Below are positions 8,285 to 18,218 of a DNA stretch of 64,000 bases, piece after piece (positions within the stretch are counted from its first letter, which is position 1; each line of letters starts with the position of its first letter). The notes under the pieces were generated by a model. It worked only from the letters and a program-made list of their open reading frames with translations. It was not told where the DNA came from and searched no databases. The translations under genes and the position numbers were made by a program. Source of the stretch: Pseudarthrobacter phenanthrenivorans (GTDB lineage: Bacteria > Actinomycetota > Actinomycetes > Actinomycetales > Micrococcaceae); assembly GCF_000813845.1 (NCBI RefSeq), contig NZ_JWTB01000009.1, forward strand, positions 1 to 64,000, in the 5' to 3' direction.

Positions 8285-8314
8285 AGGATAGCGCAGTTTG
8301 TGAAAATCTTCACT
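8285..8314 (-). promoter_or_regulatory. ndh leaderless promoter with CRP/GlxR-like site
   Basis: Read on the minus strand: -10 box TATCCT at 8285-8290, then TAAACT and the ndh ATG. The palindrome TGTGA-AAATCT-TCACT at 8299-8314 matches TGTGA-N6-TCACA at 9 of 10 fixed positions and overlaps where a -35 box (8308-8313) would lie. That position could suit repression or class II activation. The element also overlaps the last base pairs of the upstream protease gene. Confidence 0.6.
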
Positions 8315-9716
8315 AACTAGACCGGTGGTCCGTAATCTGCGGATTCCGGCGCGTTTGCACCCGGTCCACCACTCCTGTGTCGGCTTCTTCCCTGGCAAGG
8401 GATGGGTTCCGGGCGGCCCTCCGGATCTGGATGGCGGCCGCCGCGATGATCGCCACGAAGAGTGCCCCGAAACCGATCACGACGGCGGCGCCAATGGCAC
8501 TGTCCCGCTGCGACGGCGCCTTGGCTGCCGGCACCGTGGCTTCGGGCAGCGTCGGTGCCGCGCTGGGCACTGACGTGGCGGTGGGCAGCGGGGTGGCGGG
8601 AGCGGCGTTGCCCCGGCGGTGTACCCGGATCCATTCGGCGATGGTGCCGAGCGGGTTTGTTGATACCTCGGGGACGTCGGCCTTGAGCGCTGCCTCGGCG
8701 TTGAGGATGCCGTAACCGTACAACGGGTCCTTGCCCGGGGCGCCGGCGTCCTTTGCCGTGGAAACAATTCTGTTGATCACCTGTTCGGCGCTCATGTCCG
8801 GCCACCTGGAACGGATCAGTGCGGCGACGCCGGCAACGATCGGCGTGGAACCGGACGTGCCGGCCCACTCCGCGTAGCCGCCCCCGGGCAGCCCGCCCAG
8901 GAGGTTTTCGGCAGGAGCGGCCACGCCGATGCTGATGCCCTGGGACGAAGCATCCACACTGGCCAGGTTCTTCCGGTCCAGGCCGGCCACCGTGAGGACG
9001 CCGGGGATCGTGGCCGGGGCACCTACCTGGGTATTGCCGCCCACCCGGTTGCCGGCAGCGGCGACGATGACCACGTCCTTTTGCTCGGCGTAGAGGAAGG
9101 CGGCGTCCCAGCTTTGCGGCCATTGGGGCGTGGTGCTGCCAAGCGAGATGTTGATGACCTTGGCGCCGTTGTCCACGGCCCAGCGGACTGCTTCGGGAAT
9201 CTGGTCCTGGTCGCTCTTACCGGAGGGGTTGGGTGAGCCCAGCCAGGTGGAAACGGACATGAGCTGGGCTTCCGGCGCCACGCCCATGATGCCGTCCGGG
9301 GGTGTTCCTGCCGGGCTGGGGCTTGGGCTGGCGCTGGCCGGCTGGTGTCCGCGGCCTGCGAGCATGGTGGCCACCAGGGTGCCGTGCTCAGGTTTGGAAC
9401 CCACGCTCTTCTGGCCGTCCGGCTGGCCTGAGCCGGACGCGTCGTATCCGCCGGCAACCGCGCCCTTGAGATCGGGGTGCTTGGCATCGATTCCGCTGTC
9501 GATGACTGCCACCTTCACGCCGGCGCCCTTGGACACTTCCCAGGCCTTGGTGATGCCGGAGTCGGCCAGCCAGTATTCTTTGTCGCGCCATTCGTCAGCC
9601 TGGGCGGCGGGCGCGGTAAAGATGCCGGCACATGCGCAGCATGCGGCCAGGAGAACGGACATAACGGCCGCCAGGGCACGGTGCACGGGCGGGGTGGATG
9701 CTGGAGTCGGGTGCAT
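8313..9716 (-). CDS. S8 family serine protease, mycosin-like, membrane-anchored
   Basis: 467-residue subtilisin-fold protease. A signal peptide (ALAAVMSVLLAACCACAGIFTAPAAQA, about residues 14-40) is followed by the catalytic triad: Asp73 (VIDSGID), His111 (EHGTLVA) and Ser288 (GTSGSTP), with oxyanion Asn around 223 (AAAGNR). A Pro/Ser/Thr-rich linker and one C-terminal transmembrane helix (IGAAVVIGFGALFVAIIAAAAI) then anchor it outside the membrane, the layout of mycosins (MycP) of type VII secretion. No secretion genes are nearby, so the substrate is unknown. The start is 4 nt after the ppx stop, hence same operon; the ribosome site is weak. Confidence 0.88.
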   Translation of the reverse strand: MHPTPASTPPVHRALAAVMSVLLAACCACAGIFTAPAAQADEWRDKEYWLADSGITKAWEVSKGAGVKVAVIDSGIDAKHPDLKGAVAGGYDASGSGQPDGQKSVGSKPEHGTLVATMLAGRGHQPASASPSPSPAGTPPDGIMGVAPEAQLMSVSTWLGSPNPSGKSDQDQIPEAVRWAVDNGAKVINISLGSTTPQWPQSWDAAFLYAEQKDVVIVAAAGNRVGGNTQVGAPATIPGVLTVAGLDRKNLASVDASSQGISIGVAAPAENLLGGLPGGGYAEWAGTSGSTPIVAGVAALIRSRWPDMSAEQVINRIVSTAKDAGAPGKDPLYGYGILNAEAALKADVPEVSTNPLGTIAEWIRVHRRGNAAPATPLPTATSVPSAAPTLPEATVPAAKAPSQRDSAIGAAVVIGFGALFVAIIAAAAIQIRRAARNPSLAREEADTGVVDRVQTRRNPQITDHRSS

Positions 9717-9720
9717 GAAC

Positions 9721-10668
9721 CTAGCCGATGCTCAGTGCGATGCCGTCGAGGATATCGTGCTCGCTTGCGGTTGCCCCGGTGATCTTTCCGCCGCTCAGCT
9801 CCCCCATCCGCTCCAGGATCCGCCGCCACACCAGTCCCCCGGCGCCGATCACGTCGACGCGGCCGGGGTGCATGTACGGCAGCGCCGCGCGGTTGTCCCG
9901 GGTCATTCCCAGCAGGTCGGTGGCGGCGGCGCGGATGTCCGCGATGGGCAGCCCGGTGCCGTGGATGGCTTCCGGGGAGTAGGCGGGCAAGCGGAGCGCA
10001 TGCGCGGTGATGGTGGTGACGGACCCGGCAACACCGACGACGGCGGTGGCGCGTTCCAGGGGCACCTCGAGCCGGGCTTTTTCCATGGCCGCGTCCACGT
10101 CGGCTTCCGCGGCGGCAATCTGTTCGGCGGTGGGAGGGTCGCTTTGAAGGTGCCGTTCGGTCAGTCGGACGCAGCCGACGTCCACGGACTTGGCGGCGGT
10201 GACACCGGCTGCGGTGCCCAGGACGAATTCGGTGCTTCCGCCGCCGAGGTCCACCACCAGCACCTGGTGCCCGTCGAGGATGGGCAGGACGCTGCTGGCA
10301 CCGGCGAAGGACAATGCTGCTTCCTCATTGCCGGAAATAACCTCAGGTTCCACGCCGAGCAAATGCCTGACGCCGTCCACGAAGACATGCCGGTTGCGGG
10401 CGTCCCGGCTGGCGGAGGTGGCCACGAAGCGGATCCGTTCCGCCCCGTGCTCCTTGATGAGGCGGGCGTAGTCGGCGGTGGCGGCAAGGGTGCGCTCCAG
10501 TGCTTCCGGAGCCAGCTCGCCCGTGGCGTCCACGCCCTGGCCCAGCCGGACCACGCGCATTTCCCGGACGACGTCGGTAAGTGCCGGGCTGCCGTTGCTG
10601 CGGTCGATGTCCGCGATCAGGAGCCGGATGGAGTTGGTGCCGCAGTCGATGGCGGCCACACGGGTCAT
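9721..10668 (-). CDS. ppx: exopolyphosphatase/pppGpp phosphohydrolase family (Ppx/GppA)
   Basis: 315-residue member of the sugar-kinase/Hsp70 ATPase fold family that removes terminal phosphate from polyphosphate or pppGpp. Phosphate-1 loop DCGTNSIRLL is right at the N terminus, followed by SASRDARN, EVISGNEEAALSF and the second loop VVDLGGGSTEFVLG. The length matches the short actinobacterial Ppx without the C-terminal HD domain. The start ATG at 10666-10668 overlaps the stop of the DUF501 gene as ATGA; the frame is open further upstream but inside that gene. Whether it prefers polyP or pppGpp cannot be decided here. Confidence 0.92.
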   Translation of the reverse strand: MTRVAAIDCGTNSIRLLIADIDRSNGSPALTDVVREMRVVRLGQGVDATGELAPEALERTLAATADYARLIKEHGAERIRFVATSASRDARNRHVFVDGVRHLLGVEPEVISGNEEAALSFAGASSVLPILDGHQVLVVDLGGGSTEFVLGTAAGVTAAKSVDVGCVRLTERHLQSDPPTAEQIAAAEADVDAAMEKARLEVPLERATAVVGVAGSVTTITAHALRLPAYSPEAIHGTGLPIADIRAAATDLLGMTRDNRAALPYMHPGRVDVIGAGGLVWRRILERMGELSGGKITGATASEHDILDGIALSIG

Positions 10669-11336
10669 TCCGGGACCTCCGTGGCGGCGGCGGACTTCCG
10701 TACCGGGGCGGGCCGGCCAACGATGTCCGGCAGGCCCTGCGGCCCGTGCCGGCTCAGGTCCCGGGAAGGAGCCTCCCCGGTGGTGTCCCAGGCACCGTCG
10801 CAGTAGCACTTGTCGGCGGTCCACCACTCGCTGATCATCGCCAAGGCCTGGTCGCCGAGGGGGTTCACGCCGCTGCCTGCGGCCAGGGAGTGACCCACCA
10901 GGACGTGCAGGCATTTGACCCGCGTGGGCATCCCGCCGGCCGAGACACCGTCGATTTCCGGAACCGCACCGATCCCGGACCGCTGCCCGATGGCATCGCG
11001 GGCGGCCAGGTACTCTTCGTGGGCCCCGCGGTAAGCGGTGGCGAGTGCTGGGTCAGCGGCCAGTTGTTCGTTCATGGTGTTCATGACACCCGCCGCTTCA
11101 AGCCTGGAAACCGCGGACGTGATCACCGGGTGGGTCAGGTAGAAGGTGGTGGGGAACGGAGTTCCGTTGCTGAGGCGGGGGGCAGTGGCGGCGACGAGCG
11201 GGTTCCCGCAGACGCAGCGCGCCGGAATTTCCACGACGTCGCGGACGGGGCGCCCCAGCTGCCTGCTCAGTACTTCAAGGTCGTGTGCTGTTGGTTGGCG
11301 GGACTCATCCCGGGCGGCTGCCGTGTTGTGTTCCAC
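10665..11336 (-). CDS. DUF501 domain protein
   Basis: 223-residue protein of the DUF501 family, conserved in actinobacteria between ftsB/divIC and ppx. Visible family landmarks are the Cys motif CVCGNP (near residue 42), the block GGMPTRVKCLHVLVGHSLA, NPLGD and the late CYCDGAW pair, so it may bind metal through Cys/His; no activity is established. It uses a GTG start at 11334-11336 and is 27 nt downstream of ftsB. The C-terminal ~30 residues are variable. Confidence 0.88.
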   Translation of the reverse strand: MEHNTAAARDESRQPTAHDLEVLSRQLGRPVRDVVEIPARCVCGNPLVAATAPRLSNGTPFPTTFYLTHPVITSAVSRLEAAGVMNTMNEQLAADPALATAYRGAHEEYLAARDAIGQRSGIGAVPEIDGVSAGGMPTRVKCLHVLVGHSLAAGSGVNPLGDQALAMISEWWTADKCYCDGAWDTTGEAPSRDLSRHGPQGLPDIVGRPAPVRKSAAATEVPE

Positions 11337-11363
11337 TGTCGCGGGCCGTCCTTCCTGTGCGGT

Positions 11364-12044
11364 TCAGTCTGTGGCCGCGCGCCTGATGGACTCCCACAGG
11401 GAATCCACCCACGGCAGATCGGCGGGGTCTTGTGATGCTGCGGCGGGGCTACTGTTTTGTCCGGCCGGCTCATCGCTGCCAAAAACCCAGTAGCCGGTTT
11501 CGCCCGGCATAACCATGTTAATGCGGTCGCGGGCCTGCTGTTTGACGTAATTGGGGTCCTGCCAGCGCGAAACCTGCTGCCGGAGGGCGTCGCCCTCGGC
11601 CTGGCGTGCGGCGATATCGGCATTCAGCGCGTCGATTTCGGCTTTTTTGTCGAAGAAGATCTTCACGGTAGGCGCGAGCATGATGGTGATGGCAATCATC
11701 ACCACGGCCAGCGCCAGCATGCGGCCGGAAAACGCCTTGGCGGGGACGGGGTGGTGCCCGCCGTCGTCCGTCCGTTCGTCCTGCGCCCCGGTCGGGCTGC
11801 TGCCCTTCCGCCCCGTGGACGGCTTGGCGTCTTTCTCGTCCTTGGCCTTTCCCGTGGGGGCCTGGCCCGGGGTTCCACGGCCGTGGTTGCCTCGTGCGGG
11901 TGCGGTGTTTTGCGCTGCCGTGCCCTTGCCCGGCCGGAAATCCGCCCTGATGACCTCCGCGCCGCCGGAGGATCCGTCGTCGGCCGTTTCCTTGGCTGGA
12001 CGGGTGGGGGCGACCTTGGGAACTTTGGGGCGGCGGGTAGCCAT
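11364..12044 (-). CDS. ftsB: septum formation initiator protein FtsB/DivIC
   Basis: 226-residue bitopic division protein. A long polar N-terminal cytoplasmic tail (residues 1-107, Lys/Pro/Gly/Thr-rich) precedes one transmembrane helix (MLALAVVMIAITIMLAPTV) and a coiled coil with the family pattern (FFDKKAEIDALNADIAARQAEGDALRQQV, then W-DPNYVKQQARDRINMVMPGETGY). This is the FtsB/DivIC family that bridges FtsL and FtsQ at the divisome. CAGGAG 5 nt before the ATG supports the start. It lies between enolase and DUF501, the conserved actinobacterial order. Confidence 0.92.
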   Translation of the reverse strand: MATRRPKVPKVAPTRPAKETADDGSSGGAEVIRADFRPGKGTAAQNTAPARGNHGRGTPGQAPTGKAKDEKDAKPSTGRKGSSPTGAQDERTDDGGHHPVPAKAFSGRMLALAVVMIAITIMLAPTVKIFFDKKAEIDALNADIAARQAEGDALRQQVSRWQDPNYVKQQARDRINMVMPGETGYWVFGSDEPAGQNSSPAAASQDPADLPWVDSLWESIRRAATD

Positions 12045-12120
12045 GACACTCCTGAAACGCAGCCTGCCGGGGCCGCCACGATCTGTGCTGGACGAACAAA
12101 GCTGACGAACACTGCTGCTG

Positions 12121-12162
12121 CAAACAACAGCGGTGGCTATGGTCTTTCAACCATAGCCACCG
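12121..12162 (-). terminator. intrinsic terminator after enolase
   Basis: Perfect 12-bp stem CGGTGGCTATGG (12131-12142) / complement (12151-12162), 8-nt loop TCTTTCAA, followed on the minus strand by CTGTTGTTTG. It should limit read-through from the strongly expressed eno into ftsB. Confidence 0.8.
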
Positions 12163-12182
12163 CGGCGGGGTTTAGGCGGTTA

Positions 12183-13484
<1,302 letters not shown>

Positions 13485-13581
13485 TTAACGGGGGGAATCA
13501 GGCAGAAAACTCGACGTACTCGTCAGGGACTAGCGTAGTCGAGAGTGCTCCGGGTTACTCAAACGGGTCAAGGCCCGGACG

Positions 13582-14223
13582 TCATGATGGCGCATGGCGG
13601 TCCTGGTAGCGGCGGACGGCGGCCCGCAGGGCACGTTCGGCGTCCATGCCATGGTCCCGGGCGGACCGTACGACGGCGAGGAGCAGGTCTCCGAGCTCCT
13701 CCTCGTTTCCAGGGACGGGAGTGGCCGCGGGCAGCCCGAGTCCTGCACGGGCGGCACGGTCCAGCGACTTCCGGGCCTTTGCAAGCGCGGGGAGAGCGTC
13801 CGGAATACCTTCAAAGGCGGTGCGGCGCTCCGGCCGTTCGGCGCGCTTGACGGCATCCCACTTCTGTTCAATTTCCTCCACAGTTGCGGGAAAGCTGTCC
13901 TGAAGCGAGCCGTCAGACCTGAAGACATGCGGGTTCCGGCGGACCATTTTGGCACCCAGGCCGCGTGCGACGTCGTCGAACGTGAACGCGCCGCGTTCCT
14001 CGGCCAGCCGGGCGTGCAGCACCACCTGGAGCAGCACGTCACCCAGCTCCCCCTGGAGTTCGGCGTCCGGGTGGCCTTCCTCGATGGTTTCGGCGACCTC
14101 GTAGGCCTCCTCGAGGAGGTATTCCACCAGGGAGCGGTGGGACAGCGCACCCATCCAGGGGCAGTGTTCGCGCAGCTGCCCTATCACCTGAACGAGCCTC
14201 TCGACGGGCGGCTGCTCAGCCAA
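13582..14223 (-). CDS. mazG: MazG nucleoside triphosphate pyrophosphohydrolase
   Basis: 213-residue all-alpha NTP pyrophosphatase that hydrolyses (d)NTPs to monophosphates, a housekeeping function against non-canonical nucleotides. The metal-binding pattern is intact: EE(38-39) and E42 in LLEEAYEVAE, then E59 and D62 in GELGDVLLQ; the second MazG repeat EEELGDLLLAVVRSARDHG is also recognisable. It is shorter than E. coli MazG (263). The start is a TTG at 14221-14223, 8 nt inside add; it is the only one that keeps the conserved VERLVQVIGQLREHCPW opening. Confidence 0.9.
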   Translation of the reverse strand: MAEQPPVERLVQVIGQLREHCPWMGALSHRSLVEYLLEEAYEVAETIEEGHPDAELQGELGDVLLQVVLHARLAEERGAFTFDDVARGLGAKMVRRNPHVFRSDGSLQDSFPATVEEIEQKWDAVKRAERPERRTAFEGIPDALPALAKARKSLDRAARAGLGLPAATPVPGNEEELGDLLLAVVRSARDHGMDAERALRAAVRRYQDRHAPS

Positions 14224-15352
14224 GGTTGGCGTAGGCGTCGTTGATGTACTCCACCAGCGCTTCCTTTTCCTCCAGCGGCAGGAAGGACGCCTCGGCAGCG
14301 TTGAGGGTCAGCTCCAGCAGGTCGTCGAGGTCGTAGTCGAAGGTTTCCACCAGCAGGTTGAACTCATCCGTGAGGGTTACGCCGCTCATCAGGCGGTTGT
14401 CCGTGTTGATGGTGACGTTGAAGCCCAGCTGGTAGAGCATGTCCAGGGGGTGGCTCTCGATGCCTCCGCCGAATTCGGCAATGGCGCCGGTCTGGAGGTT
14501 GGAGGACGGGCAGATTTCCAGGGCGATGCCGCGGTCGCGGACCCAGCTGGAGAGGTCGCCGAGGGTTACAAGGCCCACGGTGTCTCCTGCTTCCTCGTCG
14601 TCGTCGAATTCCACCATGATGTCTTCGGCGATGCGGACGCCGTGGCCCAGCCGGAGGGCCCGTCCGTCCACCAGCGCGGACTGGATGCTCTCGAGCCCTG
14701 CGGCCTCGCCTGCATGCACGGTGGCCGGGAAGTTGTGCTGGGCGAGGTAGGTAAAGGCGTCCCTGAAGCGGCTGGGCAGGAAGCCGTCCTCGGCCCCGGC
14801 GATGTCGAAGCCCACGGCGCCCTTGTTGCGGTGGCGGACGGCCAGTTCGGCGATCTCCTGGCCGCGGTCCGCGTGGCGCATGGCCGTGATCAGCTGGCCC
14901 ACCTGGATCTCGCGCCCTGACTCGGACACGGCTTCGACGCCGGCTTCGAGGCCTTCCTGCACGGCTTCGACGGCTTCGTCGAGGCTGAGGCCCTTCTGCA
15001 GGTGCTGCTCGGGTGCCCAGCGGACCTCGCCGTACACCACGCCGTCATCGGCGAGGTCCTCGACGAATTCCTTCGCCACCCGGAACAGGCCGTCGTAGGT
15101 CTGCATGACGGCCACGGTGTGGTCGAAGGTCTCCAGGTACCGGACCAGCGAGCCTGAGTCAGCGGATTCGCGGAACCACTGGCCCAGGGCCACGGGGTCG
15201 GTGGACGGGAGCGTGTGGCCCACGGCCTCCGCCAGTTCGATGATGGTGGCCGGACGGAGTCCTCCGTCCAGGTGGTCATGAAGGGAGACCTTGGGCAGGC
15301 TCTTCAGGTCAAAATCGATGGCAGGGGCAGCGTCAACAATGGGCTCAGTCAC
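14216..15352 (-). CDS. add: adenosine deaminase
   Basis: 378-residue zinc hydrolase converting adenosine and deoxyadenosine to inosine forms. Metal ligands H25 and H27 in LHDHLDGG, the TVHAGEAAG block (His and catalytic Glu), LGHGVRI and the final INTDNR are visible; the last motif reads TDN where many family members have TDD, so the second acidic residue is substituted by Asn. GTG start at 15350-15352 with AAGGTG 6 nt upstream. It overlaps mazG and lies downstream of the nucleoside transport and salvage genes, where a role in purine nucleoside use fits. Confidence 0.92.
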   Translation of the reverse strand: MTEPIVDAAPAIDFDLKSLPKVSLHDHLDGGLRPATIIELAEAVGHTLPSTDPVALGQWFRESADSGSLVRYLETFDHTVAVMQTYDGLFRVAKEFVEDLADDGVVYGEVRWAPEQHLQKGLSLDEAVEAVQEGLEAGVEAVSESGREIQVGQLITAMRHADRGQEIAELAVRHRNKGAVGFDIAGAEDGFLPSRFRDAFTYLAQHNFPATVHAGEAAGLESIQSALVDGRALRLGHGVRIAEDIMVEFDDDEEAGDTVGLVTLGDLSSWVRDRGIALEICPSSNLQTGAIAEFGGGIESHPLDMLYQLGFNVTINTDNRLMSGVTLTDEFNLLVETFDYDLDDLLELTLNAAEASFLPLEEKEALVEYINDAYANLG

Positions 15353-15405
15353 GTTCCCACCTTAGGGTGGGGCGCAGTTCAAAGCCAGCCGTTCACGGCC
15401 GGCCG

Positions 15406-16131
15406 CTACTTGACGGCTGGGCCGGCTTCTGCCGAGGGCACCACCAGGGCCTGGGTGCCGGCCCGGCTGTCCTGGCCGGGGCCGGAGGATTCCCCGTTCC
15501 AGCTGTCCGCTTCGGATGCGTCGTGGCGGCCCAGCCGTTTGTGCCACCAGCGCAGCAAATGGTCGATGACCACGCCGAGGACGATGGCAAACACGACGGC
15601 GATACCGGCGCTCAGCAGGGGGTTGTGGTGCAGCCACGGGAACGAGCTGGCCAGCAGGCCAATGCCCAGGGAGTACCCCACCCAGGTCACGCAGGCGAAG
15701 GCGTCAAAGACGAAGAACCTGCGGTGCGAGAATCCGGTGCTGCCTGCCACGTAATTGACCGCTACCCGGCCCCAGGGAATGTACCGGGCGGTGAAGATCA
15801 GTACCGCGCCACGCTTTTCCAGTTCATAGCGGGCCCACGCAAAGACTTTCCGGACCTTGGGGCGGCGCATCCAGCCCCAGCGGTCCAAGCCGATCTTGCG
15901 GCCCAGCATGTAGGCCATGTTGTCGCCGCAGATGGCGCCGATCAGGGCGGTGAGGCCGAGGATCCAGAGATTGGGTTCGCCGCTGTGCCGCGAAAAGGCC
16001 GCCAGCGCCACAATGAGGGTCTCGCTCGGGACCACCATGGCGAAGCCGTCCACGAAGAAGAACACCAGCAGGATGGGGTAGATCCACCATTGGCCCGCTG
16101 CATGGAGCACGGCCTCATTAATAAACTCCAC
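15406..16131 (-). CDS. DedA family membrane protein (first of two)
   Basis: 241-residue SNARE-associated/DedA (VTT) membrane protein; relatives are lipid scramblases or flippases (for example undecaprenyl phosphate recycling) and affect membrane potential. Family signatures: VVPSETLIVAL, GDNMAYMLGRKIG, ARYIPWGRVAVNYVAG. I start at the GTG at 16129-16131 (MEFINEAVLHAAGQ), which has CAGGAG 9 nt upstream and matches the start of its neighbour; an in-frame TTG at 16165-16167 has no ribosome site. The C-terminal ~35 residues are polar and low in complexity. Confidence 0.9.
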   Translation of the reverse strand: MEFINEAVLHAAGQWWIYPILLVFFFVDGFAMVVPSETLIVALAAFSRHSGEPNLWILGLTALIGAICGDNMAYMLGRKIGLDRWGWMRRPKVRKVFAWARYELEKRGAVLIFTARYIPWGRVAVNYVAGSTGFSHRRFFVFDAFACVTWVGYSLGIGLLASSFPWLHHNPLLSAGIAVVFAIVLGVVIDHLLRWWHKRLGRHDASEADSWNGESSGPGQDSRAGTQALVVPSAEAGPAVK

Positions 16132-16265
16132 GCGGTGTTGCTCCTGTATGAAAAATGACACAGCCAAAGTGCCGCAGCCAAAGCGGAAATCGTTCCTAAG
16201 TGTCCCATGAGGGAGGCGAAGTACGCTACGTCTCCGAGCCGGGAATTACTCCTTGAACGTGCCGG

Positions 16266-16895
16266 TCACACCTCCGGTTCCCGGATCCGTTCCACCACGT
16301 TGGGTTTGCCGCGGAATTTGTTGATGACCAGGTCCACGACGATGCCCAGCGCGACGGCGCAGACGATGGCTATTGCCGCGCCCAGGAGGTGGTTGTCCTC
16401 GAACCACTGGCCGAAGAAAAGTCCGATGGCCACGGAGTAGCCGGCCCACAGGGTAGCCGACAGGATGGTCAGGCCGACGAACCGCAGATGGGGATAGTGC
16501 GTGACTCCCGCGGTGAGGTTCACCGCCACCCTGCCGATGGGCACGAAGCGGGCCACGAGGATCAGTGATGCCGGGCGCTTCCGCAATTCGCGGCCTGCCC
16601 AGCGGAACGCGCTTTGCATCCGCGGTCCGCGCATCCACGCCCACCGGCGGGTTCCGACCCGCCTGCCCAGGAGGTACGCGATGTTGTCCCCCGAAAAGGC
16701 ACCCGCTGCCGCCACCATGGCCAGGAGCAGCGGGTTGGGTACGTCCGCCGTGGCGGCGACGGCTGCCAGGCCCACCACGACGGACTCGCTGGGAATGGGC
16801 GGGAAGAAACCGTCGATGACGCAGCAGGCCAGCACCAGGACCAGCACCCACGGCTGTCCGGCTGCGGCGAGGATGAAGTCGTTGATGGCCTGCAT
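16266..16895 (-). CDS. DedA family membrane protein (second of two)
   Basis: 209-residue paralogue of the preceding DedA protein, with the same order of motifs: PPIPSESVVVGL, GDNIAYLLGRRVG, ARFVPIGRVAVNLTAG. Identity is spread through the protein, consistent with an old duplication, not a recent one. It begins 6 nt after the thymidine phosphorylase stop and so belongs to the nucleoside operon by position; a functional link to nucleosides is not evident. Confidence 0.92.
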   Translation of the reverse strand: MQAINDFILAAAGQPWVLVLVLACCVIDGFFPPIPSESVVVGLAAVAATADVPNPLLLAMVAAAGAFSGDNIAYLLGRRVGTRRWAWMRGPRMQSAFRWAGRELRKRPASLILVARFVPIGRVAVNLTAGVTHYPHLRFVGLTILSATLWAGYSVAIGLFFGQWFEDNHLLGAAIAIVCAVALGIVVDLVINKFRGKPNVVERIREPEV

Positions 16896-16901
16896 GGGTC
16901 G

Positions 16902-18218
16902 CTACGCTATGCGGTCGATAATGAGCTGCTGGGCAGGCCGGGAGCCTTCCGGGGCGATGACTACGGCGTGTTCCAGGGCTTCCCGGGCACGGGCGAACCG
17001 CTCGGGGGTGTCGGTGAGCAGCGTCATCAGCGGCTCCCCAGCGCGGACGGTGGCGCCGGGCTTGGCGTGCATGCGCACCCCGGCCCCTGCCTGGACGGCA
17101 TCCTCCTTGCGGGCGCGGCCGGCGCCGAGCCGCCACGCAGCCACCCCGACGGACAGGGCGTCCAGTTCCACCAGCACGCCGTCCGCCGGGGCGTAGACCA
17201 CATCGGATTCTTTGGCGTCGGGAAGGGCGGCCCGGGGGTCGCCGCCCTGCGCGGCGATCATCCGGTTCCAGACGTCCATCGCGCGGCCGTCCTTGAGCGC
17301 GGCAGCGGGGTCGGCGTCGTGCACGCCTGCACAGGCGAGCATCTCCCCAGCGAGCCGGACTGTCAGCTCCACCACGTCATCCGGGCCGCCACCGGCCAGG
17401 ACCTCGAGGGATTCCTCCACTTCGATGGCATTGCCGGCGGTGAGGCCCAACGGAGTGTTCATGTTGGTCAGCAGCGCCACGGTGTTGACCCCGGCGTCCT
17501 TGCCGAGCGCCACCATGGTTTCGGCGAGTTCGCGGGCCCGGGCCTCGTCCTTCATGAACGCGCCGCTGCCTACCTTGACGTCCAGGACCAGCGAGCCGGT
17601 GCCCTCGGCGATCTTCTTGCTCATGATGGACGACGCGATCAGCGGAATCGCTTCCACGGTGCCCGTGACATCACGCAGCGCGTAGAGCTTCTTGTCAGCC
17701 GGTGCCAGCCCGGCTCCGGCAGCACAGATCACCGCCCCCACGTCCTGCAGCTGGGCCAGGATTTCGTCGTTTCTGAGGTTCGCCCGCCAGCCCGGAATGG
17801 ATTCAAGTTTGTCCAGGGTCCCGCCGGTGTGGCCCAGCCCGCGGCCGGACAGTTGCGGGACGGCGACGCCGAACACCGCCACCAGCGGGGCCAGCGGCAG
17901 GGTGATCTTGTCCCCCACGCCTCCCGTGGAGTGTTTGTCCGTGGTGTACTTCAGGCCGCCGTCGGGGCGCCGGAGGCTGGAGAAATCCATCCGCTCGCCG
18001 GAAGCAATCATGGCCGCGGTCCAGCGGGCGATTTCGGCGCGGTCCATGCCGTTGAGCAGGATGGCCATGTTCAGGGCGGCCATTTGCTCATCAGCAATGG
18101 CTCCGCGGGTATAGGCGTCGATGGTCCAGTCGATCTGTTCGGGGCTCAGCGTCCCCTTGTCCCGCTTGGTGCGGATGATGTCGACGGCGTCGAACGCTTC
18201 GGCTTTGTTCTCGGTCAC
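16902..18218 (-). CDS. deoA: thymidine (pyrimidine-nucleoside) phosphorylase
   Basis: 438-residue cytosolic enzyme splitting thymidine/deoxyuridine with phosphate into base and deoxyribose-1-phosphate. Diagnostic blocks: the phosphate-binding KHSTGGVGDK, SGRGLGHTGGTLDKLESIPG (family signature), and the SSIMSKKIAEG/LDVKVGSGAFMK region. The GTG start at 18216-18218 overlaps the cytidine deaminase stop as GTGA and follows GGAGGAG; the frame is open upstream only inside cdd. Together with cdd it completes pyrimidine nucleoside breakdown. Confidence 0.95.
   Translation of the reverse strand: MTENKAEAFDAVDIIRTKRDKGTLSPEQIDWTIDAYTRGAIADEQMAALNMAILLNGMDRAEIARWTAAMIASGERMDFSSLRRPDGGLKYTTDKHSTGGVGDKITLPLAPLVAVFGVAVPQLSGRGLGHTGGTLDKLESIPGWRANLRNDEILAQLQDVGAVICAAGAGLAPADKKLYALRDVTGTVEAIPLIASSIMSKKIAEGTGSLVLDVKVGSGAFMKDEARARELAETMVALGKDAGVNTVALLTNMNTPLGLTAGNAIEVEESLEVLAGGGPDDVVELTVRLAGEMLACAGVHDADPAAALKDGRAMDVWNRMIAAQGGDPRAALPDAKESDVVYAPADGVLVELDALSVGVAAWRLGAGRARKEDAVQAGAGVRMHAKPGATVRAGEPLMTLLTDTPERFARAREALEHAVVIAPEGSRPAQQLIIDRIA

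Noticed and set aside
14216..15352. A defective adenosine deaminase because the last motif reads TDN instead of TDD
   Set aside because: All other metal and catalytic motifs are intact and the gene is full length; one substitution next to the metal-binding Asp does not justify calling it inactive.
16132..16167. TTG start for the first DedA gene
   Set aside because: No ribosome site, whereas the GTG at 16131 has CAGGAG and gives an N terminus matching the adjacent paralogue.
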